Below, piece after piece: positions 43,791 to 53,146 of a DNA stretch of 64,000 nucleotides. Each line of letters opens with the position of its first letter. Position 1 is the stretch's first letter. Below the pieces are notes generated by a model. That model made no database searches. It was not told the origin of the DNA and worked only from the letters and a program-made list of their open reading frames with translations. The translations under genes and the position numbers were made by a program. The stretch spans positions 1,550,001-1,614,000 of the forward strand of contig CAVPSQ010000010.1 of assembly GCA_963708455.1 (NCBI GenBank), in the 5' to 3' direction. This DNA is from CAIMUS01 sp963708455 (GTDB lineage Bacteria > Pseudomonadota > Gammaproteobacteria > Competibacterales > Competibacteraceae).

Positions 43791-45314
43791 ATGACCCTGA
43801 TTCGTCAAGAAGAGCTGATCCAGAGCGTTGCCGACGCTCTACAGTACATTTCTTATTATCACCCCAAGGATTACATTACCGCCTTGGCTAAAGCTTATGA
43901 ACTGGAGCAATCCCCGGCTGCCAAGGACGCGATGGCGCAGATCCTGATCAATTCCCGGATGTGCGCCGAAGGACATCGCCCCATCTGTCAGGATACCGGC
44001 ATCGTCAACGTATTTCTGAAGATCGGCATGCAGGTGCACTGGGACGCCACGCTGAGCGTGGAGGATATGGTCAACGAGGGCGTGCGGCGCGCTTATCTGA
44101 ATCCCGATAACACGCTGCGCGCCTCTATTCTGAGCGATCCCGCCGGAGCCCGTAAGAACACCGGCGACAATACGCCGGCGGTGATCCACATGAGCGTGGT
44201 CCCCGGCGCCACGGTGGACGTGACCGTGGCGGCCAAGGGGGGTGGTTCGGAGAACAAATCCAAGTTCGTCATGCTGAATCCCTCCGATAATCTGGTGGAC
44301 TGGGTGCTCAAGACGGTGCCGACGATGGGCGCCGGCTGGTGTCCGCCGGGTATGCTGGGGCTCGGCATCGGCGGCACTGCGGAAAAAGCCATGTTGCTCG
44401 CCAAAGAAGCGCTGATGGACCCTATCGATATTCAAGAACTGCAAGCGCGCGGTCCCGCCAACCGCAGCGAGGAATTGCGGCTGGAACTGTACGACAAGGT
44501 GAATGCGCTGGGCATCGGCGCGCAAGGTCTGGGCGGTCTGACCACGGTGCTGGATGTCAAAGTCAAAGATTACCCTACCCATGCGGCCTCCCTGCCGGTG
44601 GCGATGATTCCCAACTGCGCCGCCACCCGCCATGCCCATTTCGTACTGGACGGCTCCGGCGTGGCCGAACTGCCGCCACCTCAATTGGCAGACTGGCCGC
44701 AAATCACCTGGGAGGCGGCCGCTGGCGCCCGCCGCGTCAATCTGGATAGCGTCACCCGCGCCGACATAGCGACCTGGAAACCGGGCGAGCGCCTGCTGTT
44801 GACCGGCAAACTGCTGACCGGCCGCGATGCCGCCCACAAGCGGATCGCCGACCTGTTCGCGCAAGGCCAATCGCTCCCGGCAGGCGTCGATTTCACCAAT
44901 CGCTTCATCTACTACGTCGGCCCGGTGAAGGCGGTGCGCGACGAGGTCGTCGGCCCCGCCGGACCGACCACCGCCACCCGGATGGACCAATTCACCGCCA
45001 TGATGCTGGAGCGAACCGGACTGATCGGCATGGTGGGCAAAGCCGAGCGAGGTCCGGTCGCCATCGAGGCCATCAGCAAACACCGGGCGGTTTACCTGAC
45101 CGCCGTGGGCGGCGCCGCCTACCTGGTCGCCAAGGCCATCCGCAAGGCCCGCATGGTGGCCTTCGAGGAGCTGGGGATGGAGGCGATCCGCGAATTCGAG
45201 GTGGAGGATATGCCGGTAACCGTGGCGGTAGACGTGAATGGTGTTTCGGTGCATCAGATCGGCCCGGCTGAGTGGCGGGTTAAAATCGGCAAGATTCCGG
45301 TAGCGGCAGCTTAG
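43791..45314 (+). CDS. fumA: Fumarate hydratase, class I (iron-sulfur)
   Basis: This 507-residue 4Fe-4S enzyme interconverts fumarate and malate. The N-terminal alpha part has GHRPICQDTGIVNVFLKIGM, whose cysteine is one cluster ligand. Further ligands are in MGAGWCPPGMLGLGIG and IPNCAATRHAHF. The C-terminal swivelling domain holds FTNRFIYYVGPV and GPAGPTTATRMDQF. Length fits the FumA/FumB group (about 505-550), and a class II enzyme is ruled out by sequence. GGAGA lies upstream of the ATG. Divergent from malic enzyme. Confidence 0.92.
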   Translation: MTLIRQEELIQSVADALQYISYYHPKDYITALAKAYELEQSPAAKDAMAQILINSRMCAEGHRPICQDTGIVNVFLKIGMQVHWDATLSVEDMVNEGVRRAYLNPDNTLRASILSDPAGARKNTGDNTPAVIHMSVVPGATVDVTVAAKGGGSENKSKFVMLNPSDNLVDWVLKTVPTMGAGWCPPGMLGLGIGGTAEKAMLLAKEALMDPIDIQELQARGPANRSEELRLELYDKVNALGIGAQGLGGLTTVLDVKVKDYPTHAASLPVAMIPNCAATRHAHFVLDGSGVAELPPPQLADWPQITWEAAAGARRVNLDSVTRADIATWKPGERLLLTGKLLTGRDAAHKRIADLFAQGQSLPAGVDFTNRFIYYVGPVKAVRDEVVGPAGPTTATRMDQFTAMMLERTGLIGMVGKAERGPVAIEAISKHRAVYLTAVGGAAYLVAKAIRKARMVAFEELGMEAIREFEVEDMPVTVAVDVNGVSVHQIGPAEWRVKIGKIPVAAA

Positions 45315-45336
45315 ACCGTTATCTCTGCGACACTCC

Positions 45337-45358
45337 AGGGCGCGCGCCGGCGCGCCCT
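45337..45358 (+). terminator. Hairpin after fumarase
   Basis: A perfect 9-base stem AGGGCGCGC and GCGCGCCCT with a 4-base loop, 20 bases past the fumarase stop. No T run follows. Confidence 0.4.
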
Positions 45359-45370
45359 GCCATTTCATTC

Positions 45371-46222
45371 ATGTGCGGCTGCCTAACTGACCCTGGATCG
45401 ACGTTGGTGGATACTTTTTCCTGTTTGCAAATCTCTGTCAGCGACCATATCGCCCACCTTCAATTAGACCGGCCAGACAAGGCCAACGCCCTGAACGGTG
45501 TGTTATGGCGAGAAATCGAGGCGGCATTCCGCTGGGTCGATAGCGCCCCGGAGGTGCGGGTGGCGCTATTGAGCGGCGCCGGCGCGCATTTCTGCGCCGG
45601 CATCGACTTCGAGCTGTTGCAAGCAATCCTGCAGAACATCGATAGTCTTGCCGAAGGCCGCAAGCAGGAACAACTGCGCCGCTCTATCCTGGAACTTCAG
45701 GACTGCTTCACGGCGTTGGAAACCTGCCGCAAGCCGGTGCTGGCCGCGATTCATGGCGCGTGCATCGGCGCCGCGCTGGATCTGATCGCTGCCTGCGATA
45801 TGCGGTATGCCTCGGCCGAGGCGATTTTTTCCCTGCGCGAAGTCGATCTGGGCATCGTCGCCGACTTGGGCAGTCTGCAGCGCCTGCCCCGTTTGATCGG
45901 TGAAGGGCGGACCCGTGAACTGGCGTTCACCGGACGAGATTGCGGCGCTACCGAAGCGCTGCAGATTGGCTTGGTCAATCGCGTGTTCGACAACCCCCGG
46001 CAGTTACTGGAAGAGGTACAAGCACTGGCAGCGACGATCGCCGCCAAATCGCCGCTGACGGTGCGGGGAATCAAAGCAATCATGAATTACAGCCGCGATC
46101 ATAGCGTGGCCTCCGGCCTGAACTTTGTAGCCACCTGGAATGCCGCCACGGTACTGTCGGCAGATACGCAGGAAGCGCTGCGGGCCGCGCTGCAGAAGCG
46201 CAGCCCGCAGTTCCAAGATTAG
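45371..46222 (+). CDS. Crotonase-family protein, dienoyl-CoA isomerase-like
   Basis: This 283-residue protein belongs to the enoyl-CoA hydratase/isomerase superfamily. Oxyanion-hole segments are HFCAGIDFELL and GACIGAALDLIAACDMRYAS. The stretch LREVDLGIVADLGSLQRLPR matches the catalytic region of delta3,5-delta2,4-dienoyl-CoA isomerases (ECH1), with the glutamate of REVD and the aspartate of VAD in the key positions. It would help degrade unsaturated fatty acids with odd double bonds. The start at 45371 is not certain, as no ribosome site is clear. Confidence 0.8.
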   Translation: MCGCLTDPGSTLVDTFSCLQISVSDHIAHLQLDRPDKANALNGVLWREIEAAFRWVDSAPEVRVALLSGAGAHFCAGIDFELLQAILQNIDSLAEGRKQEQLRRSILELQDCFTALETCRKPVLAAIHGACIGAALDLIAACDMRYASAEAIFSLREVDLGIVADLGSLQRLPRLIGEGRTRELAFTGRDCGATEALQIGLVNRVFDNPRQLLEEVQALAATIAAKSPLTVRGIKAIMNYSRDHSVASGLNFVATWNAATVLSADTQEALRAALQKRSPQFQD

Positions 46223-46237
46223 CCCTGTTGCCACGTT

Positions 46238-47902
46238 TCAAGAATCCATCGGCCAGACGCTGAACAGCAGGAACATCCCCAATCCTGCCAACAGCCAGGC
46301 AATCAGCGGCGCTTCCGCGAGCGATGCCGGATGGGTGGCACCCGACACTAAAGCTGCGCTGATCAGCAAAGCCGCCCCGACAATGGCGTGGAAATTACGG
46401 CGATTGGCGCGGCGGATTTCGCGCCGTATTTCCTGCATTTCTTCCCGCTGGAAATGCACTCGGATTGCACCGCTGCCGACCTGGCGCAACAGGCCCTGGA
46501 CCAGATTGGGCAGATCGGGCAACTGGTCCGCCCAACGCGGTAATTGGTATTTAAGCTTATTGGCGACGGAAACAGGACCTGCCCGTTCCCGCATCCAATT
46601 CTCCAGAAACGGCTTGGCCGTTTTCCACAGATCCAGTTCCGGATTCAATTGCCGGCCCAGACCCTCGATATGCAGCAGAGTCTTCTGCAACAGCACCAGT
46701 TGCGGTTGCACTTCCATGTTGAACCGCCGGGCGGTGCGGAACAGGCTCAGCAGAAACATGCCAAAAGAAATTTCCCGCAGAGGGCGTTGAAAGATCGGTT
46801 CGCACACCGTGCGAATGGCCGATTCGAATTCGTCCACCCGCGTACCCTCCGGCACCCAGCCGGATTCCAGGTGCAATTCCGCCACCCGCCGGTAATCGCG
46901 ATAAAAAAAGGCCAGAATATTTTCGGCCAGATAGCGTTGATCATCCGGACTCAACGTACCCATGATGCCAAAATCCACGGCGATATAACTGGGATCATCG
47001 GGATTGCTGGCGTCCACGAAAATATTGCCGGGGTGCATATCGGCATGAAAAAAGCTGTCCCTGAACACCTGGGTGAAGAAAATCTCCACGCCCCGTTCGG
47101 ACAGCAGATTCAGATTCACGTGGCGGCGCCGCAACTCGGCAAGATTGCCAATCGGAATACCGTGAATGCGCTCCATCACCAGCACATTGCGACGGCTCTG
47201 GCGCCAATAAATTTCGGGGATATAAAGAATAGTGGAGTTATCGAAGTTGCGCTTGAGCTGGCTGGCGTTGGCTGCTTCGCGCAACAGGTCCAGTTCGTCG
47301 AATATCGTTTTTTCGTACTCCGCCACCACTTCGCGGGGACGCAGCCGCCGGCCCTCTTTCCAATAGCGCTCAGCCAACGCAGCGATGATGTACAGCAGTT
47401 CGATGTCCCGCCGGATGATTCTTTCGATACCGGGACGCAATACCTTGACCACCACCTCGCGTCCGTCCAGCAGCCGGGCCAGATGGACCTGAGCAATCGA
47501 GGCCGAAGCGAGGGGCGCTTCCTGGAATTCGCTGAATACGGTAGTGAGTGGTTGCCCGTAGGCCCTCGCCACCAGAGCCATCGCTTCCTGGCCGGGATAG
47601 GGCGGCACCTGATCCTGCAATTTGGCCAGTTCCGCGGCGATGTCGTCGGGCAGCAGGTCGCGGCGGGTGGACAGGGTCTGGCCGAATTTGACGAAAATCG
47701 GTCCCAGCGCCTCCAGCGCCAGCCGGATGCGCTCGGCGCGCGGGCGGACAGAGATGTCGCGCACCCAGTTCCAGGGCAGCAGGTGGCGCAGAAAGGCCAC
47801 TGGGCGGAACAGGTGGGTGGTCAGGACGATATCGTCCAGACCGTAACGAACCAGAATCAGGTTGATATGGAGCAGGCGGATGACCTGGCCGGGGCGGATC
47901 AT
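46238..47902 (-). CDS. ubiB: Ubiquinone biosynthesis protein kinase UbiB
   Basis: This 554-residue member of the ABC1/ADCK atypical kinase group supports ubiquinone biosynthesis. It has the signature LGPIFVKFGQTLSTRRDLLP (KxGQ), APLASASIAQVHLARLLDGR as an ATP-loop equivalent, HADMHPGNIFVD and VDFGIMG. Two C-terminal hydrophobic helices anchor it in the membrane (ALLISAALVSG and WLLAGLGMFLLFSVW). It overlaps ubiJ by 4 bases in the operon ubiE-ubiJ-ubiB. Confidence 0.95.
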   Translation of the reverse strand: MIRPGQVIRLLHINLILVRYGLDDIVLTTHLFRPVAFLRHLLPWNWVRDISVRPRAERIRLALEALGPIFVKFGQTLSTRRDLLPDDIAAELAKLQDQVPPYPGQEAMALVARAYGQPLTTVFSEFQEAPLASASIAQVHLARLLDGREVVVKVLRPGIERIIRRDIELLYIIAALAERYWKEGRRLRPREVVAEYEKTIFDELDLLREAANASQLKRNFDNSTILYIPEIYWRQSRRNVLVMERIHGIPIGNLAELRRRHVNLNLLSERGVEIFFTQVFRDSFFHADMHPGNIFVDASNPDDPSYIAVDFGIMGTLSPDDQRYLAENILAFFYRDYRRVAELHLESGWVPEGTRVDEFESAIRTVCEPIFQRPLREISFGMFLLSLFRTARRFNMEVQPQLVLLQKTLLHIEGLGRQLNPELDLWKTAKPFLENWMRERAGPVSVANKLKYQLPRWADQLPDLPNLVQGLLRQVGSGAIRVHFQREEMQEIRREIRRANRRNFHAIVGAALLISAALVSGATHPASLAEAPLIAWLLAGLGMFLLFSVWPMDS

Positions 47903-48603
47903 GAGCTACGCCGGGGTTTGGAGCCTAAGGAGGTCTGTTTGGCGACGCTTTGTTGCAGGCGGGCAAGGCGGGCTTCCAGACGGTCGACATCGCTGTGCAG
48001 CCCGTCCACCGCGTCCAGAAAAGTGTGCAGGGCGCCGCTGGGAGGCAGGTCACGGCTCTCCTGTTGCAGGTATTCGGCGGCGTTTTGCAGCAGGGTATTG
48101 AACACCTGCCGGCCCCAGCCGCGCAGTTCGCGCACGGCGCTGCCAATCTGGTGGGCGGCCACGTCGCCGATCAAGTGGGCAAGCTGCTCCTCCCAGTCGA
48201 TGTCGATGCCGTGCAGCAATTCCTGCAAGGCTTTGGCCACGTGAGCGTCGCCCTGTATTTCCACACCGCTCGCCATCCCTTCGTTAATGCTGCGGCTGAA
48301 CTGTGCGGCCAGGGCGAACGGCGTACCGCGGATAAGCGCCTGGGGCGCGTCCGGACAATAGTCGGCAACCTGAATGCCGGCCGCGCCGGGCAGCAGATAG
48401 AAGCTCAGGCGGGGACCCGCCGCACCCGCCGGCGTAAACACCAGTTCCACCGCAATTGCCTTGCCTTCCAGCGCCGCCGCGTGCGGCAAACTGTCCGGAT
48501 CGAGTTGCAGATAGGTGTTGAGGGCGGCTTCCAGACCGCTCAGCAGCAGCCGGGTCGGAGTGGACAGCAGGCCTTCGCCGGCGGACTCGTCAGGTTCGTT
48601 CAA
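47899..48603 (-). CDS. ubiJ: Ubiquinone biosynthesis accessory protein UbiJ
   Basis: This 234-residue protein has an SCP2 lipid-binding domain at its N-terminal half (ALNTYLQLDPDSLPHAAALE and a region around AQFSRSINEGMASGVEIQGD). A C-terminal helical tail (VDGLHSDVDRLEARLARLQQ) is probably coiled coil. UbiJ binds ubiquinone intermediates in the soluble Ubi complex. Its ends overlap ubiE by 4 bases upstream and ubiB by 4 bases downstream. Confidence 0.92.
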   Translation of the reverse strand: MNEPDESAGEGLLSTPTRLLLSGLEAALNTYLQLDPDSLPHAAALEGKAIAVELVFTPAGAAGPRLSFYLLPGAAGIQVADYCPDAPQALIRGTPFALAAQFSRSINEGMASGVEIQGDAHVAKALQELLHGIDIDWEEQLAHLIGDVAAHQIGSAVRELRGWGRQVFNTLLQNAAEYLQQESRDLPPSGALHTFLDAVDGLHSDVDRLEARLARLQQSVAKQTSLGSKPRRSS

Positions 48604-49361
48604 AATTTATAACCCCGGTGGGCGGCGACGATGCCACCGCTCATGTTGAAATATTCGCAGCGTTCGAAGCCCGCCCGCTCCATCATCTTGCGCAACGTTT
48701 CCTGATCGGGGTGCATGCGGATGGATTCGGCCAGATAGCGATAGCTGGCGGCGTCGTTGGTGACCAGTTTGCCCACCAGCGGCATGAACGCGAAGGAATA
48801 CAGATCGTACAGCGGTTTCAGGCCGGGGGCGGTCGGGTGCGAAAACTCCAGAATCAGCGCGCAGCCGCCCGGCTTCAACACCCGCTGCATGGCGGCCAGC
48901 GCGCGTTCCTTATGGGTGACGTTGCGCAGACCGAAAGCGATGGTGAGGCAATCGAAGGCGTTGTCCGCAAAGGGCAATTGCTCAGCGTCAGCCTGCACGT
49001 AGGCGATGTTGCCGACCAGTCCCTCGTCGGTCAGGCGGCGGCGGCCTTCTTCCAGCATGCTGGCGTTGATGTCGGCCAGCACCACCAGCCCCTGGGGGCC
49101 GGTCAGCGGCGCCAGCCGGGCGGCCAGATCGCCGGTGCCGCCGGCCAGATCGAGTACCCGGTCGCCCGCCTTGACACCGGTCAGTCCGATGGCGAAGCGC
49201 TTCCACCAGCGGTGGACGCCGAACGACAGCAGATCGTTCATCAGGTCGTATTTGTCGGCTACCGAGTCGAACACCCCGGCGACCTTTTTGACCTTCTCGT
49301 CGGCGGGAACCTGCTGATAGCCGAAATGGGTGGTTTCCCGCTGGTTGCTGTCGTCATTCAT
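48600..49361 (-). CDS. ubiE: Ubiquinone/menaquinone methyltransferase UbiE
   Basis: This 253-residue SAM-dependent C-methyltransferase acts on the quinone ring in ubiquinone synthesis. It carries FDSVADKYDLMNDLLSFGVH, the SAM loop VLDLAGGTGDLAARL and ADAEQLPFADNAFDCLTIAF, ending AAHRGYKF as in the family. It is first of the overlapping ubiEJB operon and lies 5 bases downstream of the DUF971 gene. Confidence 0.95.
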   Translation of the reverse strand: MNDDSNQRETTHFGYQQVPADEKVKKVAGVFDSVADKYDLMNDLLSFGVHRWWKRFAIGLTGVKAGDRVLDLAGGTGDLAARLAPLTGPQGLVVLADINASMLEEGRRRLTDEGLVGNIAYVQADAEQLPFADNAFDCLTIAFGLRNVTHKERALAAMQRVLKPGGCALILEFSHPTAPGLKPLYDLYSFAFMPLVGKLVTNDAASYRYLAESIRMHPDQETLRKMMERAGFERCEYFNMSGGIVAAHRGYKF

Positions 49362-49366
49362 CGTGT

Positions 49367-49720
49367 TCAGCTCTTCCGTCGATAGCCGGCCTCGGCCAGC
49401 CGTTGCAGGTAGTTCCGCCAGTTGTCTTGGTAAGCGACGCCCAGTTGGTACAGCAGATGCCAGGAATACAGCCCGGTGTTATGGCCGTCGCTGAACTCCA
49501 GCCGCACGGCATAGTTGCCGATCGGCTCGATGTTAGCGATGTTTACGTCTTCCTTGCCGGTCTGCAGGACTTCCTGGCCGGGACCGTGGCCACGCACCTC
49601 CGCCGAGGGCGAGTATACCCGCAGATATTCGCAGGGCAGGTTGAAATAGGCGCCGTCGTCGAAATGAATTTCCAGCACGCGGGACACCTGATGCAGCTTG
49701 AGTTCGATCGGTTTGGGCAT
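49367..49720 (-). CDS. DUF971 family protein
   Basis: This 117-residue protein of the gamma-butyrobetaine hydroxylase N-terminal-like family (DUF971) has the typical LPCEYLRVYSPSAEVRGHGP and IEPIGNYAVRLEFSDGHNTG, then LYSWHLLYQLG. The HDG-type histidine in the latter may bind metal; the function is unknown. It is regularly found between hslU and ubiE in gammaproteobacteria, as here. Confidence 0.88.
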   Translation of the reverse strand: MPKPIELKLHQVSRVLEIHFDDGAYFNLPCEYLRVYSPSAEVRGHGPGQEVLQTGKEDVNIANIEPIGNYAVRLEFSDGHNTGLYSWHLLYQLGVAYQDNWRNYLQRLAEAGYRRKS

Positions 49721-49736
49721 GGCGGAGTCGTAAAAC

Positions 49737-51113
49737 TCAGAGAATATAGCGGCTCAGATCCTCGTTGGCGAGCAGGGCGCTGAGCTGCCGGTCTACGTAC
49801 TCCCGGTCGATGGCGAGGGTATTGCCGGAGCGGTCCGGAGCCTCGAAGGAAATGGTTTCCAGCAGCCGCTCCAGCACCGTATGCAGGCGGCGGGCGCCGA
49901 TGTTTTCGGTGCGCTCGTTGACCTGATAAGCGATTTCGGCGATGCGCCGCACCCCATCCGGGGTGAATTCCAGCCCGACCTCTTCGGTGGCGAGCAGCGC
50001 TGCGTATTGTTCGGTGAGGGAGGCATCCGGCTCGGTGAGAATGCGTTCAAAGTCTTCGACCGACAGCGCATTCAATTCCACCCGGATGGGCAGCCGGCCC
50101 TGCAATTCGGGTATCAGATCCGAGGGCTTGGACAGATGGAAGGCACCGGAGGCGATGAACAGAATATGATCGGTGCGGATCATGCCGTATTTGGTGGATA
50201 CCGTACAGCCCTCCACCAAAGGCAGCAGATCGCGCTGCACGCCTTCGCGGGAGACGTCCGGACCGCTGTATTCGCCGCGCCGGGCCACCTTGTCGATTTC
50301 GTCCAGAAAGACGATGCCCTGCTGTTCCACCGCCCGCACCGCCCGCAGTTTGATCTCCTCTTCGTTGATCATCTTGGAGGCTTCCTCGTCGCACAGGATT
50401 TTCAGCGCATCCTTGACCTTGAGCTTGCGGGTCTTGGTGCGGCCGCTGGACAGATTCTGAAACAGGCTTTGCAGCTGATTGGTCATTTCCTCCATGCCGG
50501 GCGGTGCCATGATCTCCACGCCCACTGGATTGACCGCCACATCTACCTCGATCTCGCGCTCATCCAGATCGCCCCGCAGCAGGCGCTCGCGCATCTTCTG
50601 ACGGGTATTGGAATGATCCGCGGCCGGCGGTTCGTTGGCGAAACCCACGCTGCGCGGCCGTGGCAACAGGGCGTCCAGCACCCGTTCATTAGCGGCTTCC
50701 TCGGCGCGATGGCGCACCTTGTGCATTTCCTCCTCGCGGACCAGTTTGACGGACACATCCATCAGATCGCGGATGATGGATTCCACGTCCCGGCCCACAT
50801 AACCCACCTCGGTGAACTTGGTGGCTTCGACCTTGATGAAAGGAGCGTTGGCCAGCTTGGCCAGGCGGCGGGCGATTTCGGTTTTGCCCACCCCGGTCGG
50901 GCCGATCATCAGGATGTTCTTGGGGGTAATCTCGTTGCGCAGCGCCTCCGCGACCTGGGTGCGGCGCCAGCGGTTGCGCAGGGCGATAGCCACGGCGCGT
51001 TTGGCTTCGTGCTGGCCGATGATGTGCTTGTCCAGTTCCTGGGCGATTTCCCGGGGCGTCATGGTGGTGTCGGCCAGAGCCGGTCGGGTGGCGGCGATAA
51101 GGGCGGTAGTCAC
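49737..51113 (-). CDS. hslU: HslU, ATPase subunit of the HslVU protease
   Basis: This 458-residue AAA+ unfoldase feeds substrates to HslV. The family N-terminus MTPREIAQELDKHIIGQHEA begins at 51062. Walker A is GPTGVGKTE, Walker B is GIVFLDEIDK, and the C-terminal tail ends DLSRYIL, which plugs into HslV. GAAGAG before the GTG at 51113 supports the longer form with 17 extra residues, but the start at 51062 remains possible. It begins 1 base after hslV. Confidence 0.94.
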   Translation of the reverse strand: MTTALIAATRPALADTTMTPREIAQELDKHIIGQHEAKRAVAIALRNRWRRTQVAEALRNEITPKNILMIGPTGVGKTEIARRLAKLANAPFIKVEATKFTEVGYVGRDVESIIRDLMDVSVKLVREEEMHKVRHRAEEAANERVLDALLPRPRSVGFANEPPAADHSNTRQKMRERLLRGDLDEREIEVDVAVNPVGVEIMAPPGMEEMTNQLQSLFQNLSSGRTKTRKLKVKDALKILCDEEASKMINEEEIKLRAVRAVEQQGIVFLDEIDKVARRGEYSGPDVSREGVQRDLLPLVEGCTVSTKYGMIRTDHILFIASGAFHLSKPSDLIPELQGRLPIRVELNALSVEDFERILTEPDASLTEQYAALLATEEVGLEFTPDGVRRIAEIAYQVNERTENIGARRLHTVLERLLETISFEAPDRSGNTLAIDREYVDRQLSALLANEDLSRYIL

Positions 51114-51114
51114 G

Positions 51115-51648
51115 CTAAAGCTCTTCGATAGTCAACTGTTGGTTACTGTAAATGCAGATGTCGGCAGCGATTTTCAAGGCCCGCTCGACGATGGTGCGGG
51201 CGTCGAGTTCGGTGTGCTCGAGCAGCGCCCGCGCCGCCGCCTGGGCATAAGGCGCACCGGAGCCGATGGCGGCCAGATCGAATTCCGGTTCGACCACGTC
51301 ACCCGTACCGGACAGGATCAGCAGGGCGTTGGCGTCGGCCACGACCAACAGCGCCTCCAGTCGCCGCAACAGGCGGTCAGTGCGCCAATCCTTGGCCAAC
51401 TCGACAGCGGCGCGGGTGAGGTTGCCGCCGTATTTTTCCAGCTTGCCTTCGAAGCGCTCGAACAGTGTGAAGGCGTCCGCCGTGCCGCCGGCGAAACCGG
51501 CGAGGATTTTGTTTTGATACAGGCGCCGCACCTTGCGGGCGTTGCCCTTCAAAATGGTGTTGCCCAGCGTGACCTGGCCGTCGCCACCGATCACCACCCG
51601 GCCGTTGCGGCGCACGGCCAGCACCGTGGTGCCTCGAAATTGCTCCAT
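51115..51648 (-). CDS. hslV: HslV, peptidase subunit of the HslVU protease
   Basis: This 177-residue proteasome-related threonine peptidase begins MEQFRGTTVLAVRRNGRVVI. The catalytic threonine is the first of TTVLAVR and is exposed after removal of the preceding residues. VTLGNTILKGNARKVRRLYQ and GFAGGTADAFTLFERFE are family hallmarks. AGGA lies 7 bases before the ATG. It forms the hslVU operon, usually under heat-shock control. Confidence 0.95.
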   Translation of the reverse strand: MEQFRGTTVLAVRRNGRVVIGGDGQVTLGNTILKGNARKVRRLYQNKILAGFAGGTADAFTLFERFEGKLEKYGGNLTRAAVELAKDWRTDRLLRRLEALLVVADANALLILSGTGDVVEPEFDLAAIGSGAPYAQAAARALLEHTELDARTIVERALKIAADICIYSNQQLTIEEL

Positions 51649-51853
51649 CGTGAATCCTCAATGAAATTTCAGAAATTGTACACGATCTTGAGCGCTTGCT
51701 TGATTCTAACGAGCGAGCGGTCGCGATGAACAGGCGATTTGTCCGGTTTTGGAACCGTTGGCTAGGGTGCGCGTAGTTTACCCTAGAGTGTTGACTGGTT
51801 TGCATGGCAAGAAACTGCTTTCATTCAAACCGGTCAACGCTCTATCTGTTCGC

Positions 51854-52156
51854 TTAGACATACACAATACTTTCCTTAATATTCTTGGCCACGCGTTTGA
51901 TTCGGATGTTTTGAATACCCACTGGCGTCAGTACATCTATTTTTTGGCCCAACAATTCTTCCAAGTAGTCAATGAGTTGAAAGAAGCGGAATCCGATTGG
52001 ATACCCGAATTCAACAATGATGTCAATATCGCTGGCCTTGTTAGCCCGCTCTTTGGCGTAAGAACCAAACAAGCCAATCTTGCTAACGCCAAATTCGGCG
52101 CCAAGATAAGGCTGTTTCTCTTGTAGCAACTCGATAATTTTCCTTCTGCTTAGCAT
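51854..52156 (-). CDS. MNT-type nucleotidyltransferase (MntA-like antitoxin)
   Basis: This 100-residue minimal nucleotidyltransferase has GSYAKERANKASDIDIIVEF, the G-S...D-x-D motif. MntA-like proteins often neutralise a HEPN toxin by adenylylating it. No HEPN gene lies beside it (52157-52408 is empty), so the system is either split or decayed. GAGG lies upstream of the ATG. The gene is AT-rich. Confidence 0.75.
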   Translation of the reverse strand: MLSRRKIIELLQEKQPYLGAEFGVSKIGLFGSYAKERANKASDIDIIVEFGYPIGFRFFQLIDYLEELLGQKIDVLTPVGIQNIRIKRVAKNIKESIVYV

Positions 52157-52253
52157 AACAACCTCTAACGTAGGAGTATATAACCCTGTTTCTCAAACTG
52201 CATAGATTCTATAGTCGGACAGCGGCTTGATGACAGTAGCGTCTCAGCCCATA

Positions 52254-52323
52254 GGTTGAGAGGACGAAGGAACCCCAACGTTAACCCCCGACCGGAAAAT
52301 GTTAGGGTTTGTTCCTCACCTCT
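52254..52323. repeat. Dispersed hairpin repeat (GGAAC...GTTCC type)
   Basis: Arms GGAACCCCAACGTT and AATGTTAGGGTTTGTTCC enclose CCGACCGG, forming an imperfect hairpin. Repeats of this form are scattered in many proteobacterial genomes. It fills most of the gap between the MNT and Uma2 genes. Confidence 0.5.
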
Positions 52324-52408
52324 TACATGCTTACCGCAAGAAACTGGCACAATCTTTTATTTCAGGCTCGTATCGGTTGATGTCTAGCATAAGTTTAATC
52401 TGCTCATA

Positions 52409-52885
52409 TTAATATTCGATTTTCTTAGGGAAATTACAAAATAACTGGGAATTTTCAATTTCGCCTCGATACGTGTAGACTTTAATAAAACCCTCTTCGT
52501 CACAAACCCACACTTCTCTGGCGCCCTTGGATAGATATAAATTGATTTTTTCTTCGATTTCCTGTGCCGCGTTGGAAGGAGAAATGATCTCTACGCATAG
52601 CTCGGGGGCTTCTTGATAAGGTGTTTCGATATGATTCCTGTTGAAAAAGTCATCCGATCCCCAGGCGACATCAGCTACTTTTACCCCTTTTTGTGTATTA
52701 ACTGAACACTCTGTTATTGCTTTGCCATTTTTTTTGTTCGCCCTGAGAAACCAGGATATTTCTGCCTGTAGGAGGCCGTGTTTGTTTGAAGCAGGACTCA
52801 AGACAATATTCCCCCATTCATTGAGCTCGATCTTATAAGGTAGATTCTGAAGATTTGGATCTTTGATGACTTGTGACCATCTCAT
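52409..52885 (-). CDS. Uma2-family (DUF820) putative endonuclease, paralog 2
   Basis: This 158-residue protein shares layout and motifs with the gene at 14173-14652: LQNLPYKIELNEWGNIVLSP, VKVADVAWGSDDF, APELCVEIISPSN and KGAREVWVCDEEG. GGAG lies 11 bases before the ATG, counting a TTG one codon earlier as an alternative start. Length is normal. It may be a product of within-genome duplication. Confidence 0.75.
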   Translation of the reverse strand: MRWSQVIKDPNLQNLPYKIELNEWGNIVLSPASNKHGLLQAEISWFLRANKKNGKAITECSVNTQKGVKVADVAWGSDDFFNRNHIETPYQEAPELCVEIISPSNAAQEIEEKINLYLSKGAREVWVCDEEGFIKVYTYRGEIENSQLFCNFPKKIEY

Positions 52886-52888
52886 CAA

Positions 52889-53146
52889 GGTTTCTCCACT
52901 GAATTAGCCCCGGTATTGAGGTGGCGCAACACGCTTACGCTATTGCGCCGTAATCGTTCAGCCCCCTCTCCCCCTGCTAAGAGGGAGAGGGCTAGGGTAA
53001 GGGGGTAAGTCTTTGAAACCACTGCCCTCACCCCCAAACCCTCTCCCACAAGCGGGCGCAGGGAGTGAACGGTTACACCGCAGATGTAACTGTGATGACA
53101 TTTTCGATACCTGACGTTCATAATAGACTAACAGGAAATAATCTTT
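52889..53146. other. Gene-free interval with palindromic dispersed repeats
   Basis: The arms CCCTCTCCC (about 52965) and GGGAGAGGG (about 52983) form a strong hairpin. A second related stretch ACCCTCTCCCACAAGCGGGC follows near 53040. Both resemble purine/pyrimidine-rich repeats common in environmental genomes. No gene is visible. Confidence 0.5.

Noticed and set aside
45338..45358. GC-rich palindrome after fumarase as a regulator site
   Set aside because: Position just past the stop between transcription units fits a terminator hairpin better.
43839..45368. Long minus-strand frame over fumarase
   Set aside because: Same reason: the fumarase frame has full family motifs, and the antisense has none.
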